From CAZYSK01 sp964649415 (GTDB lineage: Bacteria; Chloroflexota; Anaerolineae; B4-G1): a stretch of DNA of 64,000 nucleotides. Below the pieces are notes generated by a model, which saw only the letters and a program-made list of their open reading frames with translations, had not been told where the DNA came from and did no database searches. Numbering within the stretch: the stretch's first letter is position 1; each line of letters opens with the position of its first letter. The DNA lies in NCBI GenBank assembly GCA_964649415.1, contig CAZYSK010000015.1:1-64000 (forward strand), written 5' to 3'. The position numbers and the translations under genes are program-made. Below, one piece after another: positions 17,005 to 26,870 of this stretch.

Positions 17005-17388
17005 ATGACACGCACCATCAACAGAGCAGACGATTACATGTCGCGCGTACTGAAACACATCCCATCCGAGATCGTCATGGCATACATCGCCATCGACGGC
17101 GTGCTACGCACCAGCTACAGCCCCAACGTGTGGGTTGAGCGGCAGACGCTGCGGACACTTCTATGGATCACGCTGGCGACACTGACGGTCATCACGCCGC
17201 TGTGGCTATGGCGCGTGATGGGCGTCAGGCGCGCATCACAGCTCTTCGTGTCCACACTCTCCGTACCGGTCTGGTTGTTCGCGCTGGGCGGGCCATTCGC
17301 GCTGCTGGATTGGTACGAGCCTGCATTCGGCGCGATCGTCTTGCCGCTGTACACGCTGATCGTGCCAATCATATCCCGCTCCGGATGA
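17005..17388 (+). CDS. Small membrane protein, unknown function
   Basis: The 127-aa protein has a soluble N-terminus (RVLKHIPSEIVMAYIAIDGVLRTS) followed by three hydrophobic segments (about residues 48-68, 76-92 and 98-122). I have seen similar N-terminal YIAIDGVL stretches in unannotated bacterial membrane proteins, but I cannot attach a function. It starts 32 nt after the DUF3795-like gene on the same strand and is convergent with the flavin reductase. Confidence 0.6.
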   Translation: MTRTINRADDYMSRVLKHIPSEIVMAYIAIDGVLRTSYSPNVWVERQTLRTLLWITLATLTVITPLWLWRVMGVRRASQLFVSTLSVPVWLFALGGPFALLDWYEPAFGAIVLPLYTLIVPIISRSG

Positions 17389-17500
17389 CGCGTCGACCGG
17401 GGATCAGCGGACGACCGAGGGCATCCACGCTCCACAGATAGGCACGGCGAGGACACCCGCGCACGGGCATACTCACCACCGAGCCCGACGCGCCGGCGTG

Positions 17501-18058
17501 TCAATCTGTCATAGAGTAGCCAAACGTGCCCAATCGCTCTCCCACCCGGCGATATTCGCCTCCAAGAAAGGCGACAGCATTGGCCTTGTTGCAGTCCAGA
17601 CGCCCCCGCTCGTCTAGAACGGACTCGTCCATTTGCACGGCCACCACTTCGCCGACGAATAGGTCGTGAGCGCCCAACGGGACCACCTGCCGAAGGCGAC
17701 ACTCAATGTTGACCGGACACTCGGCAATGAGCGGCACCTGCACCTGGACAGCCGGGGCCGGTGTGAAGCCACACGCCGCCCACTTGTCCACGTCGCGCCC
17801 CGACACCATACCGCAGTAGTCCACCCACTTGAGTTGGTCTGCGCTAGGCAGATTCACCACGAACTCGCCACCCTCCTCGATGAGTCCGTATGAGTGCCGG
17901 CTCGACCGCACACCGATGCCAACCATCGGCGGCACCGAGCAAAGCGTGCCTGCCCATGCCAACGTGACGATATTGGCACGATCGCCAGTGCCACAGGTCA
18001 CCATCACCACCGGTACTGGATAGAGCACCGTCCCTGGCTTCTTCTTGACCTTGGCCAT
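17501..18058 (-). CDS. Flavin reductase-like, FMN-binding protein
   Basis: The 185-aa protein has the split-barrel flavin reductase fold: PVPVVMVTCGTGDRANIVTLAWAG at the N-terminus binds the FMN ring and phosphate, followed by GIGVRSSRHSY, EFVVNLPS and the central HDLFVGEVVAVQMDE. Members reduce flavins with NAD(P)H or keep a flavin as cofactor. The start at 18058 has GGGGAGG upstream. It is divergent from the sugar isomerase gene. No partner monooxygenase is adjacent, so the substrate is open. Confidence 0.85.
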   Translation of the reverse strand: MAKVKKKPGTVLYPVPVVMVTCGTGDRANIVTLAWAGTLCSVPPMVGIGVRSSRHSYGLIEEGGEFVVNLPSADQLKWVDYCGMVSGRDVDKWAACGFTPAPAVQVQVPLIAECPVNIECRLRQVVPLGAHDLFVGEVVAVQMDESVLDERGRLDCNKANAVAFLGGEYRRVGERLGTFGYSMTD

Positions 18059-18184
18059 GTCCCCGGACCTCCCCTTGGTATAGTCGTACGCACACAGTAT
18101 ACCGGAGCCTGGCACAACAGTCAAAGGCCGGTGCTTCGCGCGTGCTGTTGACCATTCCACCGCCCGGTGTTACAATGCGCGGTG

Positions 18185-18994
18185 ATGACCGAAACCCCCA
18201 TGACAGTCGGCCTGTCCACCGCCGCGCTCTACCCGGCACACCTGACCGAGGACGCGCTGGCGATTGCCGCGCAGCTTGGTTTCCGCGTCGTCGAGGTCTT
18301 CCTGCAAGCCGAAGAGGAGTACACCCTGGCCTTCGGAGCAGAGATCGACCGCCGGCGGCGCGACTTGGGGCTGCGCGTACATTCCATCCACCTGTTCGCC
18401 TCGTACTTCGACCTGTGGTCGTCATATCCCCGCATGGTCAGGGAGACCCGAGACCGTTTCCAGCGGCTGCTGGAAACCGCGGCCAGGCTGGATGCCCGCG
18501 CGTTCACCTGGCACGGTCTGCGCTACGGGCTGAACAGTCCCTTTCTGGTGAATGCCTTCTTCGAAAGCGCCGCGTGGGCTGGCGAGCAGGCCCAGGCCGC
18601 GGGCATCACCCTGTGCATCGAGAACGTCAGTTGGTGCTATCTACGCACACCCGAGCAGGTCACGGCCATCCGGCAGGCGGGCCTTCCCGTCGGGTTCACG
18701 TTCGACTCGTTCCAGGCAGCCGAGAGCCAAACCGATCCCGCCGCCCTCGTCCACGTGATGGACAGCCGCCTGACGACCGTACACTTGGCCGATTACGCCC
18801 CGAGCGGGCCGCGCCACCTGCCTCCCGGTGACGGCACCCTGGACTGGCCCGCTATCCTGCGCGCCCTGAAAGACGTGGGGTATCGAGGTCCGCTCATCCT
18901 GGAGCCCGCCCAAGTCAAGGATCCCGCCGTCTTCCTCCGCGCCCGGGATTTCGTGGAACAGGTGTGGCACCATGTGGCGTCCACCGGCGGCTGA
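18185..18994 (+). CDS. Sugar phosphate isomerase/epimerase (xylose isomerase-like TIM barrel)
   Basis: The 269-aa protein is an AP-endonuclease-2/xylose isomerase-like TIM barrel. It has VEVFLQAEEEY, HSIHLFASYFD, LCIENVSWCYLRTPEQV, VGFTFDSFQAAES, TVHLADYAPSGPRHLPPGDGTLDWPAILRAL and LILEPAQ. The Glu in CIEN, Asp in TFDS and His in VHLAD are the usual metal ligands. I took the ATG at 18185; an ATG at 18200 is also possible. The last 23 nt overlap the radical SAM gene, so the two are translated together. The sugar substrate is unknown. Confidence 0.8.
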   Translation: MTETPMTVGLSTAALYPAHLTEDALAIAAQLGFRVVEVFLQAEEEYTLAFGAEIDRRRRDLGLRVHSIHLFASYFDLWSSYPRMVRETRDRFQRLLETAARLDARAFTWHGLRYGLNSPFLVNAFFESAAWAGEQAQAAGITLCIENVSWCYLRTPEQVTAIRQAGLPVGFTFDSFQAAESQTDPAALVHVMDSRLTTVHLADYAPSGPRHLPPGDGTLDWPAILRALKDVGYRGPLILEPAQVKDPAVFLRARDFVEQVWHHVASTGG

Positions 18995-20093
18995 ACCGCT
19001 GCCCGGTCAGGTCTGTGCCCTGTGCGGGGCTCGTTCACGTCTCATCGCGGCCCACCTGGGTGTGTGTCTCGATTGCATCCGCGCCCGGCCCCAGGAGGCC
19101 CTCGCGATCGCCGAGGAAGCTCACGTCGCCGCCCGCCGCCTCTTCGGCCTGCCTGAGAGGCCTCCCGCTCAAACGGGGGGTTCGCCGAGAGGCTCACGCC
19201 GCTGCGGGTTATGCGTGCAGCAGTGCGTCATCGGCCAGGGCGAGCGCGGATACTGCGGGCTACGGGAGGTGCCCGCCGACCAGCCAGGCAAACTACGCCA
19301 TCTGGCTGGCACCCCCGGCCGGGGTCTACTCCACTGGTACCGCGACTCGCTACCGACCAACTGCGTCGCTGACCCCTATTGCGCCGGCCACAGCCAGCGG
19401 GGGAAACACAACCTGGCCGTCTTCTACGCCGCGTGCACCGAGGACTGCCTGTTCTGCCAGAACTGGCACTTCCGCGAGACCGACCCGACCCGCGCAGCGA
19501 CGCTGACCGCCTCCGAGCTAGCCGACGCCGCCAACCCACGCACCTACTGCGTGTGCTACTTCGGTGGCGATCCGGCAGCACAGATGGCACACGCGCTGGC
19601 CGCCAGCCGTATCCTGGCCAGGCGCGGGGTCGTCGTATGCTGGGAGACGAACGGCAGCGCGCACCCCCGCCTGATGGACCGGGCGCTCGACCTCTCACTG
19701 GCCACCGGAGGGTGTGTCAAATTCGACCTCAAGGCCTACGACGACAACCTGCACCGCGCGCTCACCGGGGCCAGCAACCGGTGGACGCTAGAGAACTTCG
19801 CCAGGGCAGCAGGCCGGAGCGGCGAACGCACCGCCCCACCCCCCATCGTCGCCAGCACGCTGCTGGTGCCCGGCTACGTGGACGCTGAAGAGGTCGGCCA
19901 TATCGCCCGCTTCATCGCCGACCTCGACCCCAACATTCCATATACGCTGCTCGGGTTCGCGCCCCATTTCATGTTCCCCGACCTGCCGTGCACGTCCATG
20001 CGCCACGCCGAGGAAGCCGAGACCGCGGCCCGCTCGGCCGGGCTGCGCACTGTGCGCATCGGCAACCGCCACCTGCTCTCGCGCGATTACTGA
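18972..20093 (+). CDS. Radical SAM protein (PflA-like COG1180 family)
   Basis: The 373-aa protein has the cluster motif CTEDCLFCQNW (CX3CX2C) at about residue 156, followed by CYFGGDPAAQ and VVCWETNGS, both typical of glycyl-radical activating-enzyme relatives and AmrS-like proteins. The N-terminus carries two cysteine pairs (CALC, CLDC) like a zinc ribbon, then CGLCVQQCVIGQGERGYCG, an arrangement seen in AmrS-type proteins. No glycyl radical enzyme lies in the window. The start overlaps the isomerase by 23 nt. Confidence 0.83.
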   Translation: MWRPPAAEPLPGQVCALCGARSRLIAAHLGVCLDCIRARPQEALAIAEEAHVAARRLFGLPERPPAQTGGSPRGSRRCGLCVQQCVIGQGERGYCGLREVPADQPGKLRHLAGTPGRGLLHWYRDSLPTNCVADPYCAGHSQRGKHNLAVFYAACTEDCLFCQNWHFRETDPTRAATLTASELADAANPRTYCVCYFGGDPAAQMAHALAASRILARRGVVVCWETNGSAHPRLMDRALDLSLATGGCVKFDLKAYDDNLHRALTGASNRWTLENFARAAGRSGERTAPPPIVASTLLVPGYVDAEEVGHIARFIADLDPNIPYTLLGFAPHFMFPDLPCTSMRHAEEAETAARSAGLRTVRIGNRHLLSRDY

Positions 20094-20138
20094 ACCTCGA
20101 ATCGTGGCAGTGGCGGGCCCAATAGCCCATAATTCCTA

Positions 20139-20167
20139 TTGAAAGTCCCCGCTCTTTGAGGTATCCT
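20139..20167 (+). promoter_or_regulatory. Sigma70-type promoter for the secreted protease
   Basis: TTGAAA (20139-20144), 17-nt spacer, TATCCT (20162-20167), placing the start of transcription near 20174, about 70 nt before the protease ATG. Confidence 0.45.
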
Positions 20168-20242
20168 ATGCTAGGACACATACGGATTGACACACACCTG
20201 ACACGGGGAACCTCATCAGACAGCTAGACCAAGGATGTGAAT

Positions 20243-22315
20243 ATGCACAAGAACCGCCTACACGGCTGGATCCTCGCCCTGACGTTGCTGGTCTCCAGCA
20301 CGCATCTGACGTACGCTGCGGAGCCGGCACCGCCACCCACACCGTCCGCCCAACCCGGCGACGGGCAGCCTGCCTTCGAGATCTCCATCGCGCTCCGCCC
20401 GGATGGAACGTGGGCAGGCGAGGGACGACTCGCCCTCAGCTCGCCATCGTCTCATTCCTCGGGGGCGGGCGGGCCAGCACACGCGCAGGTGAAGCAGGAG
20501 ATCGCGGCAATCCTGGACAGGGCCGGGGTGCGTCATAGCTGGGAACAGGCACGGCAGCTACCTTCGGACGGGACAGGCAAGGAAGGGATCGCCCACTACA
20601 CGCTGGATATGGCGGGAGAGGATGCGCGCGAAATCGTGCAGATAGCGCTCGACGCCAGGTTCATCGCACAGGAACTCGCGGGGCCGGTCGCCTTGGACGT
20701 GCACGGCACAGTGCAAGAGGGGCAGGCACCGGAGATCGCGCTGCTGGGAAACCCTGCAACGGGATACTCGTGGCAGGTGGCATCCCTGTCCGGGGCCACG
20801 CTGATTCACGTGGACGATACGGAAACACGGCAACTCCGCGCGGGGCTGGGCACCCCAGCCCGGCACGTTATCCGATTCAAGGCGGCCGGGTCCGGCCAGG
20901 TCAGCCTGCGGCTGCTCCACCGGCGCCCGTGGGAAGCCGATCGTTCGCCCCAGATTGCGATCTCTGTCGAGCCGGGAGGGCTGGATCTGGCGGAGGTCTG
21001 CGCAGCGCTCAGCCTGCCCGCGCCCGTGACCGCGCCCGCCGCTCTCGCGTACCACGGCGAGGGAAACGGGGGCGACCCGGCTGCATTGGCCGAGTTCGCA
21101 TCCTCCGGCCAGACATTGCCGAGCACATTCGACTGGTGCGATCAGAACGGTTGCACCCCCGTCAAGGACCAGGGAGAGTGCGGGAGTTGCTGGGCCTTCG
21201 CCACGGTGGGCGTCCTGGAATCGGCCCTGCAACTGCAGCAGGAACTGACGACAGACCTTTCGGAGCAGTACCTGGTCTCCTGCAACACAGAGAATTGGGG
21301 CTGCAATGGCGGTTGGTGGGCGCACGATTACCACGAGGACAAGTTGCCACCCAGCGAGTCCCAGGCCGGGGCCGTGCTCGAGTCAAGCGCTCCTTACCGG
21401 GCGCTGGACGTCCCCTGCGGAGGGCCATACAGCCACCCGTATCGCATCACTTCCTGGCAGCACGTGGGAAGCGGTTATGGTGTTCCTTCCGTAGAGGCCA
21501 TCAAACAGGCCATCCACACCCACGGGCCCGTGGCGGTCGCGATGTGTGTGGGCACCGCGTTCCGCAACTACGATGGCGGAGTCTTCCAGACGAACGAGGT
21601 CTGTGACGGCGCTGCAAACCACGCCGTCATCCTCGTGGGATGGGACGACTCCGCACAAGCGTGGATCTTGCGCAACTCGTGGGGCCCCGCCTGGGGCGAG
21701 AACGGCTACATGCGCATCCGCTACGGCACGTCCAACGTAGGCTACGCGGCGACCTACGTCGTCGTTTCCAGCCCCTTCCACCCTACAGATTGGGTCTACC
21801 TGCCGCTGGTGGCGCGCAGCACACAGTCTAGCCCGCCTCCAACTCCAACCGACGATATTCTCAACAGCGGTTTCGAGAGCGGCAGCGATGGTTCCTGGGA
21901 CGAGTACTCCAGCAATGGGTGGGCGCTGATCTACCACGCATCGAACCTGCCCCAGTCCCCCCACGATGGGAGCTGGGCCGCCTGGCTGGGCGGCGACGAC
22001 GACGAGACGTCGGCCCTCTCTCAACAGGTGAGCTTCCCCGCCAACGCCTCGACGCTCAACTACTGGTATTGGGCTGATTCGGAGGATCTCTGCAACTACG
22101 ACTACGCCTACGTCCGCATCGGATCCAGCACGCTCAAGACATACGCCCTATGCGCCGAAGAAAACACAGCCGGATGGACCCTACAGCAACTCGACGTCAC
22201 CGGCTATCGCGGCCAGAGCCTGGACCTCAGCTTCGTCGTCGAGACCGACTACAGCCTGAACAGCAACTTCCTCCTGGACGACGTGAGCATCTCGACCGTG
22301 AGTACCTCCAAGTGA
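20243..22315 (+). CDS. Secreted papain-family (C1A) protease with an N-terminal chagasin-like domain
   Basis: The 690-aa protein starts with a signal peptide (WILALTLLVSSTHLTYAAE). Residues about 150-245 resemble chagasin/I42 inhibitors (GNPATGYSWQV, LLHRRPWE). The papain domain (about 293-525) has the nucleophile in KDQGECGSCWAFATVG (C316), His in NHAVILVGWDD and Asn in LRNSWGPAWGENGY. A VYLPLVARS linker typical of Chloroflexota exported proteins leads to a C-terminal MAM/jelly-roll-like adhesion domain (NSGFESGS, FLLDDVSI). The chagasin-like part may keep the enzyme latent until export. The ATG at 20243 has AAGG 8 nt upstream; a GTG 6 nt earlier is the alternative. Confidence 0.87.
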   Translation: MHKNRLHGWILALTLLVSSTHLTYAAEPAPPPTPSAQPGDGQPAFEISIALRPDGTWAGEGRLALSSPSSHSSGAGGPAHAQVKQEIAAILDRAGVRHSWEQARQLPSDGTGKEGIAHYTLDMAGEDAREIVQIALDARFIAQELAGPVALDVHGTVQEGQAPEIALLGNPATGYSWQVASLSGATLIHVDDTETRQLRAGLGTPARHVIRFKAAGSGQVSLRLLHRRPWEADRSPQIAISVEPGGLDLAEVCAALSLPAPVTAPAALAYHGEGNGGDPAALAEFASSGQTLPSTFDWCDQNGCTPVKDQGECGSCWAFATVGVLESALQLQQELTTDLSEQYLVSCNTENWGCNGGWWAHDYHEDKLPPSESQAGAVLESSAPYRALDVPCGGPYSHPYRITSWQHVGSGYGVPSVEAIKQAIHTHGPVAVAMCVGTAFRNYDGGVFQTNEVCDGAANHAVILVGWDDSAQAWILRNSWGPAWGENGYMRIRYGTSNVGYAATYVVVSSPFHPTDWVYLPLVARSTQSSPPPTPTDDILNSGFESGSDGSWDEYSSNGWALIYHASNLPQSPHDGSWAAWLGGDDDETSALSQQVSFPANASTLNYWYWADSEDLCNYDYAYVRIGSSTLKTYALCAEENTAGWTLQQLDVTGYRGQSLDLSFVVETDYSLNSNFLLDDVSISTVSTSK

Positions 22316-22358
22316 GCCCAATGGAACGGATCGGCCCCTCAGAAACGCGGAAACGCGC

Positions 22359-22387
22359 TTGACAGGGTAGAACATTTGTGCTATACT
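22359..22387 (+). promoter_or_regulatory. recA promoter with LexA-like box
   Basis: TTGACA (22359-22364), 17-nt spacer and TATACT (22382-22387) form a near-consensus promoter. The spacer holds GAACATTTGTGC (22370-22381), one base from the Gram-positive type SOS box GAAC-N4-GTTC, in a position where LexA would block RNA polymerase. SOS control is inference. Confidence 0.7.
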
Positions 22388-22419
22388 GGCACCAGAAGGA
22401 CATTCAGGAGGAGGTCAGT

Positions 22420-23556
<1,137 letters not shown>

Positions 23557-23647
23557 TCTGGAGACGTCAAACGTCGCACGACAGGCGCTAGAACCTCCGT
23601 GATGGGGTCGCTTGACATCCCCAGCCAATTGGCGTACCATCCGCACT

Positions 23648-24412
23648 ATGATCACGGCAGGCGTGGATGTGGGCGCAATCACAGCCAAAGCAGCCATCAT
23701 CGACGATGGGGAACTGCGCGCCACGGCGCTCATCTATGCCGGGTATGAGCGGGCCGCCGCTGCCCTGAAGGTGCTCAATCAGGCACTGGCGCGCGCCGAA
23801 CTCACCCGCGAGCAGATCACCCGCCTGGTAGCCACCGGGTACGGCCGCGTCCAGGTGCCCGGCGCCGACCGGACCGTCACCGAGATCACCTGCCACGCCC
23901 GGGGCGCGTACCACCTCTGCCCCAAGGTGCACACGGTGATTGATATTGGCGGGCAAGACAGCAAGGGCATCGCCGTCGGCGCGGGCGGCAGGGTGCTCGA
24001 TTTCGTCATGAATGACAAGTGCGCCGCGGGTACCGGGCGCTTCCTTGAGGTGATGGCCCGCGCGTTGGAGGTGGATCTAGCGGACTTCGGCGCGTTGGCG
24101 CTCTCGGCGTCGCGCCCGGCAAAGATCTCCAGCACCTGCACCGTCTTCGCCGAGTCCGAGGTCATCACCCACCTGGCCGCCGGCACCCCCAGGCCGGAGA
24201 TCGTCGCCGGCATCCACGAGGCCATCGCCGCCCGCGTCGCCACCATGGTCAACCGCATCCCTGTGCAAGACGCGGTCGTGCTGACCGGCGGCGTGGCCCA
24301 AGACGCTGCCGTGGCCCGCATGCTGGCGGACAAGCTGGGCCACGCCATCACGGTACCCAAGCAAGCTCAACTGGCCGGTGCCATCGGCGCCGCTCTCATA
24401 GCGGGTGAATGA
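23648..24412 (+). CDS. 2-hydroxyacyl-CoA dehydratase activator (HgdC/BadF family ATPase)
   Basis: The 254-aa protein is an ASKHA ATPase. It has the phosphate motif GVDVGAITAKAAI, VIDIGGQDSKGI, NDKCAAGTGRFLE, SSTCTVFAESEV and VLTGGVAQ. The two conserved cysteines (in NDKCAAG and SSTCTVF) would hold one [4Fe-4S] cluster between two monomers. In this family ATP hydrolysis drives a low-potential electron into the dehydratase. The two following genes encode that partner's subunits. The ATG at 23648 fits the family start. The family also includes benzoyl-CoA reductase ATPases, but only one ATPase gene is present here. Confidence 0.9.
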   Translation: MITAGVDVGAITAKAAIIDDGELRATALIYAGYERAAAALKVLNQALARAELTREQITRLVATGYGRVQVPGADRTVTEITCHARGAYHLCPKVHTVIDIGGQDSKGIAVGAGGRVLDFVMNDKCAAGTGRFLEVMARALEVDLADFGALALSASRPAKISSTCTVFAESEVITHLAAGTPRPEIVAGIHEAIAARVATMVNRIPVQDAVVLTGGVAQDAAVARMLADKLGHAITVPKQAQLAGAIGAALIAGE

Positions 24413-24427
24413 CGTGGAGTCCCCCTC

Positions 24428-25480
24428 GTGAGTCCAGGAAACCGCCCGCCGATCGGCTTCATCACCGCTTACGTACCCCAGGAAATTCTCCACGCGGCCG
24501 GGTTCACGCCCGTGTTCATCTTCCACACCCCGGAGGATCGTGGCTACGCCCGCGCTCACTTGCCAGGATTCACCTGCTGGGTCGCCGCTTCAGCCCTGGA
24601 CCAGGCCTTGGCGGGCAAGCTGGACGGAATGGCCGGTATGGCACTGGCCCACACGTGCGACACGATACAGGGCTTGACCGACATCTGGCGGCGGAACGTG
24701 CCCGGCATCCCTCTGCTCCACTTCGGCATGCCGCTGCAACTAGAGCGCCCATCCGCGCGTGCCTATCTCCTGGCGGAGCTCCGATCGCTGTGCGAGCGCA
24801 TCCAGGCCCTGACGAGCCGTCCCATATCCGCCAACGCACTGCGCGAAAGCATCGCGCTCTACAACCATGCCCGCGCGTCGGCCCGACGCCTCTACGCCCG
24901 CGCCGCCGATCTGGCCCCAACCGACCTGTACCGGCACGTACGCGCCGCTCTCCAGGCGCCGGACGTAGCGACAGATGGCAAGGCACAGGATGCGGGAAGC
25001 AAGACGTACGACACGGGAGGCAAGGCGCAGGAGGCAGAAGGGCCACGGATTGTTCTGGTCGGCCCTGAGCTGGGGGATCCGGCCCTGTTTGAAGTCCTTG
25101 AGCAAGCACGGGCTCGCGTCGTGGGCGATCTGTTCGATATGGGTGAGCGCTACTTTGCATCGGATGCCGCCGAGGACGGCGATCCGCTCGAAGCTCTGGC
25201 CGACAGGCTGCTGGCGCTGGTGCCCACCCCGACCAAGCACCACGGCCAGCGCATCCGCACCGCCCATCTGCTGGCGCTCGTGCGGGAGCGAAACGCCCAT
25301 GGCGTCATCTTCGCCCGGCAGAAGTTCTGCGACCCGCACGGCTTCGACACCGCCCAACAGGCGCGCGTGTTGCGGCAGGCGGGCGTGCCCTATCTGGTGG
25401 TTGAACTGGAGCAGGCATCTCAGGCCGGCCAACTGCGCACGCGGGTGGAGGCGTTCACAGAGATGTTGACTCACGGCTAG
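24428..25480 (+). CDS. 2-hydroxyacyl-CoA dehydratase subunit (HgdB/FldC-like)
   Basis: The 350-aa protein starts at a GTG 13 nt after the activator gene. It matches the dehydratase D-component family: GFITAYVPQEILHAAGFTPV, HTCDTIQG, HFGMPLQLER, GVIFARQKFCDPHGFD and VPYLVVELEQ. Cysteines in HTCDT and KFCDP are candidate cluster ligands. A low-complexity insert (about residues 180-200, DGKAQDAGSK) interrupts the family sequence. Its DNA (about 24970-25040) is made of degenerate octamers such as GGCAAGGC and GGAAGCAA. Confidence 0.87.
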   Translation: MSPGNRPPIGFITAYVPQEILHAAGFTPVFIFHTPEDRGYARAHLPGFTCWVAASALDQALAGKLDGMAGMALAHTCDTIQGLTDIWRRNVPGIPLLHFGMPLQLERPSARAYLLAELRSLCERIQALTSRPISANALRESIALYNHARASARRLYARAADLAPTDLYRHVRAALQAPDVATDGKAQDAGSKTYDTGGKAQEAEGPRIVLVGPELGDPALFEVLEQARARVVGDLFDMGERYFASDAAEDGDPLEALADRLLALVPTPTKHHGQRIRTAHLLALVRERNAHGVIFARQKFCDPHGFDTAQQARVLRQAGVPYLVVELEQASQAGQLRTRVEAFTEMLTHG

Positions 25481-25486
25481 AGCAGC

Positions 25487-26683
25487 ATGCCAGAATACCC
25501 ACGTCTTCAATCGCTCAAGAAGATCAACCGTGTGATGGCGCGCTACATCGTCGAACGCAAGGCATTGGCCCGGGTGAGACCGCTGGCCTACGTCACCAGC
25601 GGCGCACCGGTCGAGATACTGGAGGCCATGGGCATCCTCACGCTCTACCCAGAGAACTACGGCGCGCTGTGCGGCGCGCGCAAGGCAGCCGTCAGCCTGT
25701 GCCGCATCGCCGAGGCGAGTGGCTACCCGGCCGACCTGTGCTCGTACGCACGCAGCCACATCGGCGCTGCGCTGCGGCCCAAGGAAGCACCGCTGCGCGG
25801 GTTGCCCCGGCCCGACCTGTTGATCTGCTGCAACAACATCTGTGGCACCGTACTCAAGTGGTACCAGGCGCTGGCCTCGCTGTACGACGCCCCGCTCTTC
25901 GTCCTGGACGTACCCTTCCAGCGCACCACGCCGGCCGAGCCTCACATCGTCTCCTACGTGGCTGAGCAGTTGCGCGAACTCGTCGCGTGGCTCGAAGCGC
26001 ACACCGGACGACGCCTGAGCTCCAGGCGGTTCCACGCCACGCTGGCCCGTTCCCGCGAGGCCATCGCGCTGTGGCAGGAGATATTGACGTACGGAGCGCA
26101 TCGTCCTTCCCCCCTCAACGTCCCCGATCTGTTCATCGCAATGGCCCCCATCGTGACACTGCGCGGCACAGGCCGAGCATTGCGCTGCTACCATCACCTC
26201 AAGGCCGAACTGGCGAAACGCGTCGCGCAGGGCATCGGCGCAGTCCCCGGCGAGCGGCATCGCCTCCTGTGGGATAACATCGCCATCTGGTACCGCCTGT
26301 ACCGCTTCTTCCGGCCTTTCATGGACACAGGGGCCTGCTTCGTCGCCGACACGTACACGAACGCCTGGACCATCGCACCCGACCCCGAAGAACCCCTCGC
26401 CGGGCTGGCACGGGCGTACACCGGCGTGTTCATCAACGTGGATCTGCCGACGCGGCTGCGCACCATCGCCGGGCTGGCCCGGCGCTTCCAGGTGGACGGG
26501 ATAGTGATGCACGCCAACCGCTCGTGCAAGCCCTTCTCCATGGCACAGAGCGACATCCGCGACAGGTTGCGTGAAGAACTGGGCCTCCCGATCCTCATCC
26601 TGGAGGCCGACCAGTGCGACGAGCGCCTCTACAACGAGGGAGCCATACGCGAGCGCGTGGCCGCATTCCTCGAGATGCTGTAG
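25487..26683 (+). CDS. 2-hydroxyacyl-CoA dehydratase subunit (HgdA-like)
   Basis: The 398-aa protein has the second-subunit pattern: RPLAYVTSGAPVEILEAMGI, YPENYGALCGARK, DLCSYARSHIG, DLLICCNNICGT, IVMHANRSCKPFSMAQ and ILEADQCDERLYNEGAIRERV. Cysteines in ALCGA, LCSYA, CCNNICG and RSCKP supply cluster ligands. With the activator and first subunit upstream it forms a complete three-gene set. No CoA-transferase or acyl-CoA dehydrogenase lies nearby, so the acyl substrate is open. Confidence 0.88.
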   Translation: MPEYPRLQSLKKINRVMARYIVERKALARVRPLAYVTSGAPVEILEAMGILTLYPENYGALCGARKAAVSLCRIAEASGYPADLCSYARSHIGAALRPKEAPLRGLPRPDLLICCNNICGTVLKWYQALASLYDAPLFVLDVPFQRTTPAEPHIVSYVAEQLRELVAWLEAHTGRRLSSRRFHATLARSREAIALWQEILTYGAHRPSPLNVPDLFIAMAPIVTLRGTGRALRCYHHLKAELAKRVAQGIGAVPGERHRLLWDNIAIWYRLYRFFRPFMDTGACFVADTYTNAWTIAPDPEEPLAGLARAYTGVFINVDLPTRLRTIAGLARRFQVDGIVMHANRSCKPFSMAQSDIRDRLREELGLPILILEADQCDERLYNEGAIRERVAAFLEML

Positions 26684-26751
26684 ACGACGTATCGGATGCA
26701 GAGGCCCTGCCCTGGGGCGTGGCCCGGGCGGGCGCTGTGGCCTCGCCGCGA

Positions 26752-26780
26752 TTGACGGCACCTCGGTTCTTGGCTATAAT
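26752..26780 (+). promoter_or_regulatory. Consensus promoter for the effector-associated-domain operon
   Basis: TTGACG (26752-26757), 17-nt spacer and TATAAT (26775-26780). It lies about 90 nt before the ATG at 26871, so it drives the three-gene cassette separately from the dehydratase operon. Confidence 0.65.
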
Positions 26781-26870
26781 ATCCAGTACAGATAGACGTA
26801 GTACCCGGTGGCCAAGCGATTGAAGACCTGGCGATAACTACCCTTGGGAGCACCTGACAGGCGGTGGGGA

